Below, one piece after another: positions 48,556 to 56,159 of a stretch of DNA of 64,000 nucleotides. The first letter of the stretch is position 1. The number at the start of each line of letters is the position of its first letter. This stretch comes from Pseudaquidulcibacter saccharophilus (GTDB lineage Bacteria > Pseudomonadota > Alphaproteobacteria > Caulobacterales > Aquidulcibacteraceae): contig NZ_JAHWUS010000001.1 of assembly GCF_019455445.1 (NCBI RefSeq), forward strand, positions 682,001 to 746,000. Direction: 5' to 3'. Made by a program: the position numbers and the translations under genes. A model generated the notes under the pieces. That model searched no databases, was not told the origin of the DNA, and saw only the letters and a list, made by a program, of their open reading frames with translations.

Positions 48556-49976
48556 TTTGCGTCCAAATATCCTCCTTTAAAGCCAGCTTTTACAAGCCCG
48601 CGCCGCAAAACTGCATTATTACGCATAATGTCCCAAATGAATTGGTTTTTGTAATTGGCGATGCCCAACAGAATAGGGCCTTGATCAATTGCCAAATAAT
48701 CACCATCAACCCAGCCAAAACCTTTTATAACCTTGCCATGTTGCACCGGAATATCATACTGGAATGATTGGTTGAAGCTATCTAAAAAGCCGTATTGGGA
48801 ATAAATATACTTGCCATGGGTTTTATACATGTAAACCATTGCTTCTTTTACAATGTCTGGCGCAAACGGTAATGACGCGATGGCGGCGGTTGGCGCAATT
48901 GTGCCGTCGTCAAATGTATTTCTGCCATCAGGATAAAGGCCTGCTCCACGTCCGGCATAGGTAATAAAGCGGCGCTTTTGCCCCATATAATCAAATTCTT
49001 TATCAATTGGGCCATCACATGCGGTTATACCCCAGTTTTGCGCCGAATATCCTTTCCATGAAAGTGGGTTTTTAATCCCATATTCACGCTGTGCGTAGGT
49101 GGCACGACGGGTGTTTTCAAAATAATCTATGCCTTTGGTGCGGTTATAGTCATCCTGAATATTTTTGAAATCAATGAAAATATGGCTATATTGATGCCCG
49201 AAATGCGGTGCAAAAATCAAATGCTCATAACCATCATAATTTCCCCACGAATTTGGGTAAGTCTCCGACCATCTGCCCCATGCTTCTGCGGATAAAAAGT
49301 GATTCTCTGCACCCATCGCCATTATATAAAGCAGCATTGCCTCATTATATCCGTGCCAGTCTGAAACGATAAAGCCATCTTCTGGGTGCCATCCCATTGA
49401 AAGGCGCCCGCTTTCATTTAACATGAATGACCATTCGACACGGTTAAATAAATCACGCGACAGTTTTCGTATTTCGGCCTCGGCATCATTATCGCCCGAC
49501 CAATAATCGCCGGCAAAAAGCACGCCACCCATCAAGAGCGCGGTATCGATTGATGACAACTCACACTTGGCTAAACGCTCACCGGTTTTTGTATCAAGAA
49601 AGTGATAGAAATATCCCTTATAACCTGCATTGCCGCGTGGTTCAGGGCCTTGTTTTAAACCCAATAAAAAGCGAAGTGTTGTTAGGGTTCTTTCTTTCGC
49701 CTGATCTTGGGAAATATAGCCGCGCGTAGCCGCATATGGATATGATGCAAGCGCAAAACCAACACCCGCAACCGAGCTTGCCGAAGGGCTTGGGTATCTG
49801 TCAGGCGTTAAACCGGTTTCGGGGTTTGTCGTTTCCCAAAAGAAATTGAAGGTGCGGCGTTCAATATCGTCAAGGATTTTATCAAATTCATTATCTGAAA
49901 GATCTATTTTGTTTGCGCCCGTTGTGCAGGCAGACAAAAACACGGCTGAAGAAATTAAAAAATCCCTGCGTCTCAT
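48552..49976 (-). CDS. GH144-like glucanase lipoprotein (glucoamylase-family domain)
   Basis: A 474-residue lipoprotein. MRRRDFLISSAVFLSACTTG gives a lipobox (LSAC); the ATG at 49976 follows AGGGATTT, whereas one 12 codons earlier lacks support. The body is the (alpha/alpha)6 domain annotated as glucoamylase: RRTFNFFWETTNPETGLTPD, SVAGVGFALASYPYAA, GFIVSDWHGYNEAMLLYIMA, and ITACDGPIDKEF. The characterised enzyme of this family, from Chitinophaga pinensis, is an endo-beta-1,2-glucanase (GH144), so beta-1,2-glucan is the best guess. It is the first gene of the transporter operon, behind a LacI-type operator. Confidence 0.86.
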   Translation of the reverse strand: MRRRDFLISSAVFLSACTTGANKIDLSDNEFDKILDDIERRTFNFFWETTNPETGLTPDRYPSPSASSVAGVGFALASYPYAATRGYISQDQAKERTLTTLRFLLGLKQGPEPRGNAGYKGYFYHFLDTKTGERLAKCELSSIDTALLMGGVLFAGDYWSGDNDAEAEIRKLSRDLFNRVEWSFMLNESGRLSMGWHPEDGFIVSDWHGYNEAMLLYIMAMGAENHFLSAEAWGRWSETYPNSWGNYDGYEHLIFAPHFGHQYSHIFIDFKNIQDDYNRTKGIDYFENTRRATYAQREYGIKNPLSWKGYSAQNWGITACDGPIDKEFDYMGQKRRFITYAGRGAGLYPDGRNTFDDGTIAPTAAIASLPFAPDIVKEAMVYMYKTHGKYIYSQYGFLDSFNQSFQYDIPVQHGKVIKGFGWVDGDYLAIDQGPILLGIANYKNQFIWDIMRNNAVLRRGLVKAGFKGGYLDAK

Positions 49977-50054
49977 AACAAATCCCTGTAACTTACGCCG
50001 ATATTTCGACAAATATTTTTAATTGGCAATCAGTCTTGCACAAATTTTTAATTT

Positions 50055-50070
50055 GCGCAAACGTTTACGC
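50055..50070. promoter_or_regulatory. LacI-family operator before the GH144 operon
   Basis: GCGCAAACGTTTACGC is a near-perfect 16-base palindrome with the CG centre typical of LacI-family sites. It lies 79 bases upstream of the GH144-like start and just past the lacI gene end. Its core recurs before the GH1 gene. Confidence 0.75.
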
Positions 50071-50115
50071 ATAATAAGATGCAGATAATGTGGTTTTTGT
50101 TTTAATCCACTTATT

Positions 50116-51120
50116 TTATTCTGGCTTTATAGACGATTCACGCTCAAATAAATGTGGCGTGAAAACTACGAGCTTGTTTGTATCCGCGCTATTGGGCTTA
50201 CCGTTCACCAATAAATTTAAAATTTCAACGGCCTTTTTGCCTAATTGCGACATATCAACACCAAGACTTGTAAGGCTTGGCGTTACGTATCGACCAATTG
50301 GTACGTTATCAAAACCAACAACACCAATATCGTCTGGCACTTTTAATTTTTTTTCTTTCAAGCCATTGATTAAACCAACTGCCATCATGTCATTCGCAAC
50401 AAAAACCGCATCAATTATGCCAGCTTTAACATCGCTTGCTATTTGTTCGGCAATTTCAAAACCGCTTTCTTCGCGGAAATCACCCTCGTAAATTTTTTCA
50501 GGGCAAATATTTTTTATTGCGTCAAGGTAACCGTTTAAACGTTCCTTGGCCTCCATATTTACTTTTGGACCGGAAAGGTGGGCAATGTTTTTATAGCCTT
50601 GCTTTAAAAGGTGTTCGGTGGCGATTTTTGCACCTTGGAAGTTATCAATTGCGATAATTGGTGTTCCACCATGATTATTAAGGCTGGAAATCTGAACAAT
50701 GGGTGCGCCAATCACATCGGAATAGGTTATTTCACCAAATTCATAGGGGGTCATAACAATTATGCCATCAACCCGCCCGCGCATCGCGGCAATTGCACTT
50801 TTGGTTTCTTTGGCATCATTATGGTATGATGATAATAATATCTGATAATTTGACGCCCGCGCTGCAGTATCAACACCGCGCACCAATTCGGAAAAGAATT
50901 CGCCGTATAGATCAGGAAGAAGCACACCAAAGATGTCTGTCTTTTTGCGAATAAGCGAACGCGCCCCAAAATGCGGAACATAATTTAATTCACGCGCGGC
51001 GCGTAAAATCTTATCTTTTGTAACGGGTGAAATTCTTCCAACGCCATTTAATGCACGAGAAGCAGAGGCAATAGAAACATTTGCCGCCTTTGCAACATCT
51101 TTAATTGTAGCTTTTTCCAA
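50116..51120 (-). CDS. LacI family transcriptional regulator
   Basis: A 334-residue regulator. The DNA-binding head ATIKDVAKAANVSIASASRA followed by LNGVGRISPVTKDKILRAA and the hinge helix ELNYVPHFGARSLI is clear. The rest is the periplasmic-binding-like sugar domain (IFGVLLPDLYGEFFSELVRG, DAVFVANDMMAVGLINGL, DDIGVVGFDNVPIGRYVTPS). It lies between the transporter operon and the divergent GH1 gene, with CG-centred operators on both sides. The inducer is probably a glucooligosaccharide or its disaccharide product. Confidence 0.94.
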   Translation of the reverse strand: MEKATIKDVAKAANVSIASASRALNGVGRISPVTKDKILRAARELNYVPHFGARSLIRKKTDIFGVLLPDLYGEFFSELVRGVDTAARASNYQILLSSYHNDAKETKSAIAAMRGRVDGIIVMTPYEFGEITYSDVIGAPIVQISSLNNHGGTPIIAIDNFQGAKIATEHLLKQGYKNIAHLSGPKVNMEAKERLNGYLDAIKNICPEKIYEGDFREESGFEIAEQIASDVKAGIIDAVFVANDMMAVGLINGLKEKKLKVPDDIGVVGFDNVPIGRYVTPSLTSLGVDMSQLGKKAVEILNLLVNGKPNSADTNKLVVFTPHLFERESSIKPE

Positions 51121-51273
51121 AATATTTCCCTTGATAAAGACGCGCAGATATATGCCCCTTGTTGCGCAACTCTAGTTATATTTCATAGTTTTTCAATCGC
51201 CTAAAGCATATGATTAATCGGCAATATTAGCACGTTTTAACATTTGTATAGGCAAAGTAGTTGAAAAAAGCTA

Positions 51274-51289
51274 TTGCAAGCGATTGTAA
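51274..51289. promoter_or_regulatory. Second, weaker LacI-like operator
   Basis: TTGCAAGCGATTGTAA has a CG centre, with six of eight half-site positions symmetric. It lies 7 bases from the stronger palindrome. A lacI or GH1 promoter element could overlap it. Confidence 0.4.
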
Positions 51290-51295
51290 AAATGC

Positions 51296-51307
51296 GTAAA
51301 CGTTTAC
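51296..51307. promoter_or_regulatory. LacI-family operator before the GH1 gene
   Basis: GTAAACGTTTAC is a perfect 12-base palindrome 46 bases upstream of the GH1 start, in the lacI-GH1 divergent gap. It shares its ten-base core AAACGTTTAC with the site at 50055-50070. Confidence 0.75.
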
Positions 51308-51352
51308 ATAATTATCATCACCCAATCAAAGGGCAACAAACAAGGGGGATTT

Positions 51353-52750
51353 ATGCCAGAAGGAATCAAGTCAAACAAGTTTCAGTTTCCTGAAGGGTTT
51401 CTATGGGGTTCTGCGACTGCTGCATATCAAATTGAAGGGTCGCCTTTGGCCGATGGTGCCGGACCTAGTATTTGGCAAAAATTTTCGCATACACCGGGCT
51501 TAATGCTAAATGGCGATACGGGTGATGTTGCAACGGATCATTATAATCGTTGGGAATCAGATGTTGAATTGATGGCGTCTTTGGGAATGAAGGCGTATCG
51601 TTTCTCAACTTCTTGGTCGCGGATTCTTCCAGAAGGCCGGGGACGGATTAATCAAAAGGGCATCGATTTTTATTCTCGACTTGTCGATAAATTGCTCGAA
51701 AAAGATATTGAACCTTTACTCACGCTTTATCATTGGGATTTACCAGAAGCGCTTGATAATATTGGCGGTTGGCTAAATCGTGACATTGCCGATTATTTCG
51801 CAGAATATGCGTCTGTTATGTATAAAAACCTTGATGGCAGGGTTAAAAAATGGGTCACTCTTAATGAGCCGTGGGTTGTAACCGATGGCGGTTATTTATT
51901 TGGCGCGCTTGCACCAGGTCATAAAAACCGTGCTGAATGCCCACTTGCGTCACATAATTTGATGCGGGCGCATGGTGCAGCGGTTAAGGCATATCGTGAA
52001 ATCGGCAAGCATGAGATTGGTTTGGTTGTAAATATTGAACCAAAATATCCATCGACTGATTCGCCAGAAGACATTGCGGCGACTAAGCGTGCCGATGCCT
52101 ATATGAACCGACAATATCTTGATGTTGCTTTCAAGGGTAAGTATCCAGAAGAAATGGCGGAAATTTTTGAGGATGCGTGGCTTCCAGAGCAACCTGCCGA
52201 AGATTATGAACTTATTAAACAAAAACTAGATTTTGTCGGCATCAATTATTACACGCGTTCTGTTACTGCTTATGAACCTAATAATTGGCATCTAAAGGCA
52301 AAGGGTGTGCGCGTGCCACACAAAACGTATACTGAAACCGGTTGGGAAGTTTTTGAACAGGGTCTCTATGACACTTTGAAATGGTTCAAAGAGCTTTATG
52401 GCGATACACCGCTTTATATCACTGAAAACGGTTCGGCATTCTTTGATCCGCCAAAAGCAATTAGGGGCAAGGTGCACGACCCTTTGCGTGTTGATTACAT
52501 GCAGCGACATCTTCAGGCAATTCACAATGCGATTTCTGATGGCGTTGATATTCGCGGTTATATGTGTTGGTCATTGCTTGATAATCTTGAATGGTCTTTG
52601 GGTTATTCAAAGCGATTTGGTATTATCCATGTTGATTATGAAACATTGGAAAGAACGCCAAAGAATAGTGCGAAATATTACTCAGAAATCATTGCTACCA
52701 ATGGGGCAATTTTATCAGAAGATCCATTTGAGGTTCTGAAAAAATACTAG
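51353..52750 (+). CDS. GH1 family beta-glucosidase
   Basis: A 465-residue glycoside hydrolase family 1 enzyme removing non-reducing glucose from beta-glucosides. Its TIM-barrel motifs are FPEGFLWGSATAAYQIEG at the N-terminus, the acid/base Glu172 in TLNEPWV and the nucleophile Glu358 in YITENGSAF; WSLLDNLEWSLGYSKRFG is the aglycone-side signature. There is no signal peptide, so it is cytoplasmic and should finish the oligosaccharides brought in by the ABC transporter. A strong AAGGGGGATTT site precedes the ATG. LacI-type operators lie upstream. Confidence 0.96.
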   Translation: MPEGIKSNKFQFPEGFLWGSATAAYQIEGSPLADGAGPSIWQKFSHTPGLMLNGDTGDVATDHYNRWESDVELMASLGMKAYRFSTSWSRILPEGRGRINQKGIDFYSRLVDKLLEKDIEPLLTLYHWDLPEALDNIGGWLNRDIADYFAEYASVMYKNLDGRVKKWVTLNEPWVVTDGGYLFGALAPGHKNRAECPLASHNLMRAHGAAVKAYREIGKHEIGLVVNIEPKYPSTDSPEDIAATKRADAYMNRQYLDVAFKGKYPEEMAEIFEDAWLPEQPAEDYELIKQKLDFVGINYYTRSVTAYEPNNWHLKAKGVRVPHKTYTETGWEVFEQGLYDTLKWFKELYGDTPLYITENGSAFFDPPKAIRGKVHDPLRVDYMQRHLQAIHNAISDGVDIRGYMCWSLLDNLEWSLGYSKRFGIIHVDYETLERTPKNSAKYYSEIIATNGAILSEDPFEVLKKY

Positions 52751-52823
52751 CCATTAATATTTTGGTTACTTTGTCTTAATCAAATTACTTCAATTAGTTA
52801 AGTATTGAATTGTGTAATTAAAG

Positions 52824-54494
52824 ATGAATAACCAGAATCAAGATCAAGAGTCATTAGCTGTTAAAGCCACAGATGTGCATGGCGCTCGCGTTGGTATGCG
52901 CACCTTTATGCTTTTTGCTGCGCTTTGTGGCGTTATTGGCTTTTTCACTGGCGGCATCATACTTCCATTTTTAAAATACAAGCCGAAAATTGAAGATACA
53001 CAATATAAAGGCGATTCCAATAAAGACATTTTGATGATTTCAATTGGTCCGCAAAACGTGCTTGCGACACCTATTGAAGGCGCACAACCTGTTGCAACTG
53101 GCTTAACCGTAGAGCGAGTAATCTCAGAGTATGAAGTAAAATCATCACAAGCTGGCTATAATTCCAATATGGAAGTTGAAAAGGGTGACGGTAAAATCGA
53201 AATCCGTTTTAATTTTGAAGAGCCATCACAAAAGCAAAAAGAAAGCGCATTAATTGCCCCTGTCAAAGATTTTCCTAAATCTGTGGTTTTGACATTTGTT
53301 GCATCAGAAGAGCCAGGATCAATCGTTCTTTCGCAAATTCGCCATGATGGTAAGGCACTTTCACCAGGTGCGGCATTTGTCGAATTGGTGAAAATGGATG
53401 GCAATCCACCGGAATTGGCCCAAGGGCAGTATCTGACCCGTGATGGCATTTTTGAAATTAAATCAAATGAACATGGCCTTGCCGCCTTTATTGATAACAA
53501 ACAAGTTTTTCCACAAACTGCGCAAAACGCGCTTAATTTGTCTTTTAATAATGATAAAAATGCCAAGTCAGCCACAAGTAATGAAAGCATTCGCATTGTT
53601 GGCATAGAGCCAAACAAAGGCATTTTCAAAGACCGTATTATATTGGTTTCAAGTGCAGTAAATGCGGCACCGTGCACCTCACAAGCAATTATTGTCGATG
53701 TTCCGCGCCATAAAACCGAGGTTTTGGGCAACATGCTTTATGAACCAAGGCTTTACCTTGCTAATGGAAAAAAATCCTTTGTAATAGGCGGTTTTTGCGA
53801 CAAAGATGATAAGGGGGCAGCAATTGCGCCGCAAAACTATCGGGTTGAAGCAACATATAATCTGCAAACCGGAGAAATAATTTACAATAAAAAATCTGCT
53901 CAAGATGCAATACCGCAACTTGCCCCTACACTTGAAAATGTAGTTGAAAATAATGGCAATTGGCGCACAACTTCGCCAACACGTATTGCATCTCCATTGA
54001 ATTCAGGGTCGCTTTTGGTGTCACTGGCTTGTAATCCAGCAGGTGGTGTAAGTATTTCAGTTTCAGGTTTGCCTTCACCATCTTCTGGTGAGGATACAAG
54101 GGTTTCGTTTGGCGGTGTTCATGCCTCTACATCTGCTGGCATGAAATATATTGCATCGGCAAATTCTTACGAAATGCTTGAGGTAAGTCGCCGGCTTGAG
54201 ACTAAACAAGTGCTGAATGTTCTAAAAGGCGAAGGATCTATGAGTGTTTCGGCACTTGGTATCAAAGGTTCGGTTGCTGCACCTGGTGCGGATGCTGTCA
54301 ACACGCTTGTATCGCGATGCGTGCCTTTGGCGGTTAAGCCGGCCGTAATTGATGGCGATGCGCCTAGTCCAACACCTGCTAAACCTGCACCACCAAAAAC
54401 TATTGCAGCAAAACCTGCTCCAGCAAAAACTGTTGTGGCAAAGCCAAATTCGCAACATGCGCCATCGGCAAAACCTGTGACCAATAAAAACTAA
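52824..54494 (+). CDS. Hypothetical membrane-anchored protein with a Pro/Ala/Lys tail
   Basis: A 556-residue protein that I do not recognise. One membrane helix (about residues 26-50, MRTFMLFAALCGVIGFFTGG) follows a short polar N-terminus, so the rest should lie in the periplasm. The body is beta-rich by appearance, with repeats of VSISVSGLPSPSSGEDTRV type and a pair of VVLTF/IVLSQ-like strands. From about residue 515 there is a low-complexity tail built on KPAPxKTxxAKP units, as in wall-spanning or SPOR-like proteins, but I see no SPOR or OmpA domain. It lies after GH1 with a 73-base gap and only a weak ribosome binding site. Confidence 0.72.
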   Translation: MNNQNQDQESLAVKATDVHGARVGMRTFMLFAALCGVIGFFTGGIILPFLKYKPKIEDTQYKGDSNKDILMISIGPQNVLATPIEGAQPVATGLTVERVISEYEVKSSQAGYNSNMEVEKGDGKIEIRFNFEEPSQKQKESALIAPVKDFPKSVVLTFVASEEPGSIVLSQIRHDGKALSPGAAFVELVKMDGNPPELAQGQYLTRDGIFEIKSNEHGLAAFIDNKQVFPQTAQNALNLSFNNDKNAKSATSNESIRIVGIEPNKGIFKDRIILVSSAVNAAPCTSQAIIVDVPRHKTEVLGNMLYEPRLYLANGKKSFVIGGFCDKDDKGAAIAPQNYRVEATYNLQTGEIIYNKKSAQDAIPQLAPTLENVVENNGNWRTTSPTRIASPLNSGSLLVSLACNPAGGVSISVSGLPSPSSGEDTRVSFGGVHASTSAGMKYIASANSYEMLEVSRRLETKQVLNVLKGEGSMSVSALGIKGSVAAPGADAVNTLVSRCVPLAVKPAVIDGDAPSPTPAKPAPPKTIAAKPAPAKTVVAKPNSQHAPSAKPVTNKN

Positions 54495-54567
54495 TTAAAG
54501 ATTACATTCTTTTAAAATGTGATATGCTCTGCTGATTGCTAATGGCATGATAAAAAGGGAGCGCAAA

Positions 54568-54987
54568 ATGATAACAGATATAATTAATTATCTTGGCTTT
54601 GACGGTAATTGCGAACAGGCTTTTAAATTTTACGAAAAGGCATTGGAGGGCAAGATTACCGGTTTTTTTCGTTATAAAGATGCGCCGGGTGATTATCAAC
54701 ATTCCCCAGAGGCGGCAGAACGTGTCATGCACGTAACTTTGCAAGTTGGCGATAAATTTATTCAGGGCGGTGATGCCCCAATGGGAATGCACAAGGGGCA
54801 TTCAGGTTATTGTATTAATATTGTCACCGACAATAATGAAGATGCAGATAGGTTTTTCGCGGCATTGGCAGAAGGCGGCACAATCAATATGCCAATTTCA
54901 GAAACTTTTTGGGCACACCGTTTTGGAATGTTGATTGATAAATTTGGTGTTCCTTGGATGGTAAATCACCCAAAGCCAATGCAATAG
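54568..54987 (+). CDS. VOC/PhnB-like protein
   Basis: A 139-residue glyoxalase-fold protein of the PhnB (3-demethylubiquinone-9 methyltransferase-like) group. INYLGFDGNCEQAFKFYEKA at the start and FWAHRFGMLIDKFGVPWMVN at the end are the family marks. Such proteins bind small ligands or metals; the activity is seldom known. AAAGGGAGCGCAAA supports this ATG over one seven codons upstream. A second member follows 7 bases later, making a tandem pair. Confidence 0.85.
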   Translation: MITDIINYLGFDGNCEQAFKFYEKALEGKITGFFRYKDAPGDYQHSPEAAERVMHVTLQVGDKFIQGGDAPMGMHKGHSGYCINIVTDNNEDADRFFAALAEGGTINMPISETFWAHRFGMLIDKFGVPWMVNHPKPMQ

Positions 54988-54994
54988 GTGTGAT

Positions 54995-55441
54995 ATGAAT
55001 AAAGTCACACCTTATTTATGGTTTAATAATAATGCCCATAAAGCGGCTGAATTTTACCTAAAGATATTCAAAGATGCTGCGTTAACTGAGGTTAAAAATG
55101 GTCCTGATGGAAATTTTTTTGCAGGCACATTGGAATTATCAGGGCAAAAATACATTTTGTTTAATGGCGGCGATTATTTCAAACTAAACCCATCATTTTC
55201 ATTATATGTTGATTGTGAAACTCAAGAAGAAGTTGATTATTATTGGGACGAATTCATAAATGATGGTGCGGTGCCAAGCCGTTGCGGCTGGCTTGTCGAT
55301 GCTTATGGCGTCTCTTGGCAAATAATTCCCAAGATGCTTCCACAATTGCTATTTTCCGAACATGGCGACAAGGCGCGTGACGCCATGTTGAAAATGTCCA
55401 AAATAATAATCAAAGATATTGAGGAAGCGGTAAAAAAATAA
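54995..55441 (+). CDS. VOC/PhnB-like protein, second of a pair
   Basis: A 148-residue PhnB-group VOC protein. KVTPYLWFNNNAHKAAEFYL opens the fold, and SRCGWLVDAYGVSWQIIPKM is the family motif near the end, followed by a helical tail. It differs enough from the preceding member that recent duplication is unlikely. The two share an operon; their role here is not evident from their neighbours. Confidence 0.85.
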   Translation: MNKVTPYLWFNNNAHKAAEFYLKIFKDAALTEVKNGPDGNFFAGTLELSGQKYILFNGGDYFKLNPSFSLYVDCETQEEVDYYWDEFINDGAVPSRCGWLVDAYGVSWQIIPKMLPQLLFSEHGDKARDAMLKMSKIIIKDIEEAVKK

Positions 55442-55505
55442 ATTGTGCTTTAATGTCGTGACAAAGTCATAAAACCATATTATATAGCAACTAACAGTTT
55501 ATTCC

Positions 55506-55552
55506 AGTCATTGAAAAATGACTTGGGCGGCTCGGGCTCGGGCCGCTTTTTT
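55506..55552 (+). terminator. Two-hairpin leader with rho-independent terminator before rimP
   Basis: AGTCATT and AATGACT (55506-55523) form a perfect 7-base stem with a GAAA tetraloop. Four bases later GCGGCTC pairs with GGGCCGC (55527-55546), followed by six T. The second hairpin is a normal terminator ending 22 bases before the rimP start. It may end the VOC transcript, or attenuate the rimP-nusA operon. Confidence 0.8.
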
Positions 55553-55573
55553 ATTTTTGGTTTATTTGGTAAA

Positions 55574-56158
55574 ATGCTTACTACAACACCTTTTGAACAA
55601 AGCCTTTATGATTTGCTTGCGCCCGCTGCGCACGATTTGGGCTATGAAATCGTTCGTATTCGCATGATGGGATCAAAGCGCCCAACATTGCAGATTATGG
55701 CAGAAACCTTTGATGGTTCTATGACGTCTGGCGATTGCGAAAAATTGTCACGTGGTCTTGGCCCAATTCTTGAAGCGCACGACCCAATAAGTGGTGAATA
55801 TAATCTTGAGATTTCATCGCCCGGTATCGATCGCCCGCTTACACGTCTTAAAGACTTTGATCGTTGGGCTGGGTTTCGTGCCAAGCTTGAACTTAACCGC
55901 ATGGTTGAGGGGCAAAAACGTTTTGCCGGCGTTTTGGTCGGAAGCGATAATGACAATGTTTCAATCGACCTTGATGGCGAAGAAGAAACCGCACTTATTC
56001 CATTTGCGTGGCTGCATAATGCCAAATTGGTGTTAACCGATGAATTAATTCGTGAATCTTTGTCGCGTCGTGCCAAGGATGACGAATTAGAACAAATTGA
56101 AACCGCCATTGATGATGGCAAAATTGAACTTGAAACCCCTGAAGATAGTGGAGATTAA
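55574..56158 (+). CDS. rimP: Ribosome maturation factor RimP
   Basis: A 194-residue RimP, needed for 30S subunit maturation. The N-terminal domain has LYDLLAPAAHDLGYEIVRIR, then GDCEKLSRGLGPILEAHDPI and the signature YNLEISSPGIDRPLTRLKDF; the C-terminal SH3-like domain follows, and the protein ends with an acidic tail. The ATG at 55574 matches the family start; upstream codons in frame would read through the terminator hairpin. It is followed one base later by nusA, the classical order. Confidence 0.95.
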   Translation: MLTTTPFEQSLYDLLAPAAHDLGYEIVRIRMMGSKRPTLQIMAETFDGSMTSGDCEKLSRGLGPILEAHDPISGEYNLEISSPGIDRPLTRLKDFDRWAGFRAKLELNRMVEGQKRFAGVLVGSDNDNVSIDLDGEEETALIPFAWLHNAKLVLTDELIRESLSRRAKDDELEQIETAIDDGKIELETPEDSGD

Positions 56159-56159
56159 C

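Noticed and set aside
53156-53734. Minus-strand frame (192 codons) opposite the 556-residue protein
   Set aside because: No start signal or recognisable protein; the plus strand has the anchor and coherent domain layout.
55511-55573. Longer rimP start through the hairpin region
   Set aside because: It would translate a transcription terminator, and the extra 21 residues (KNDLGGSGSGRFF...) do not fit the family.
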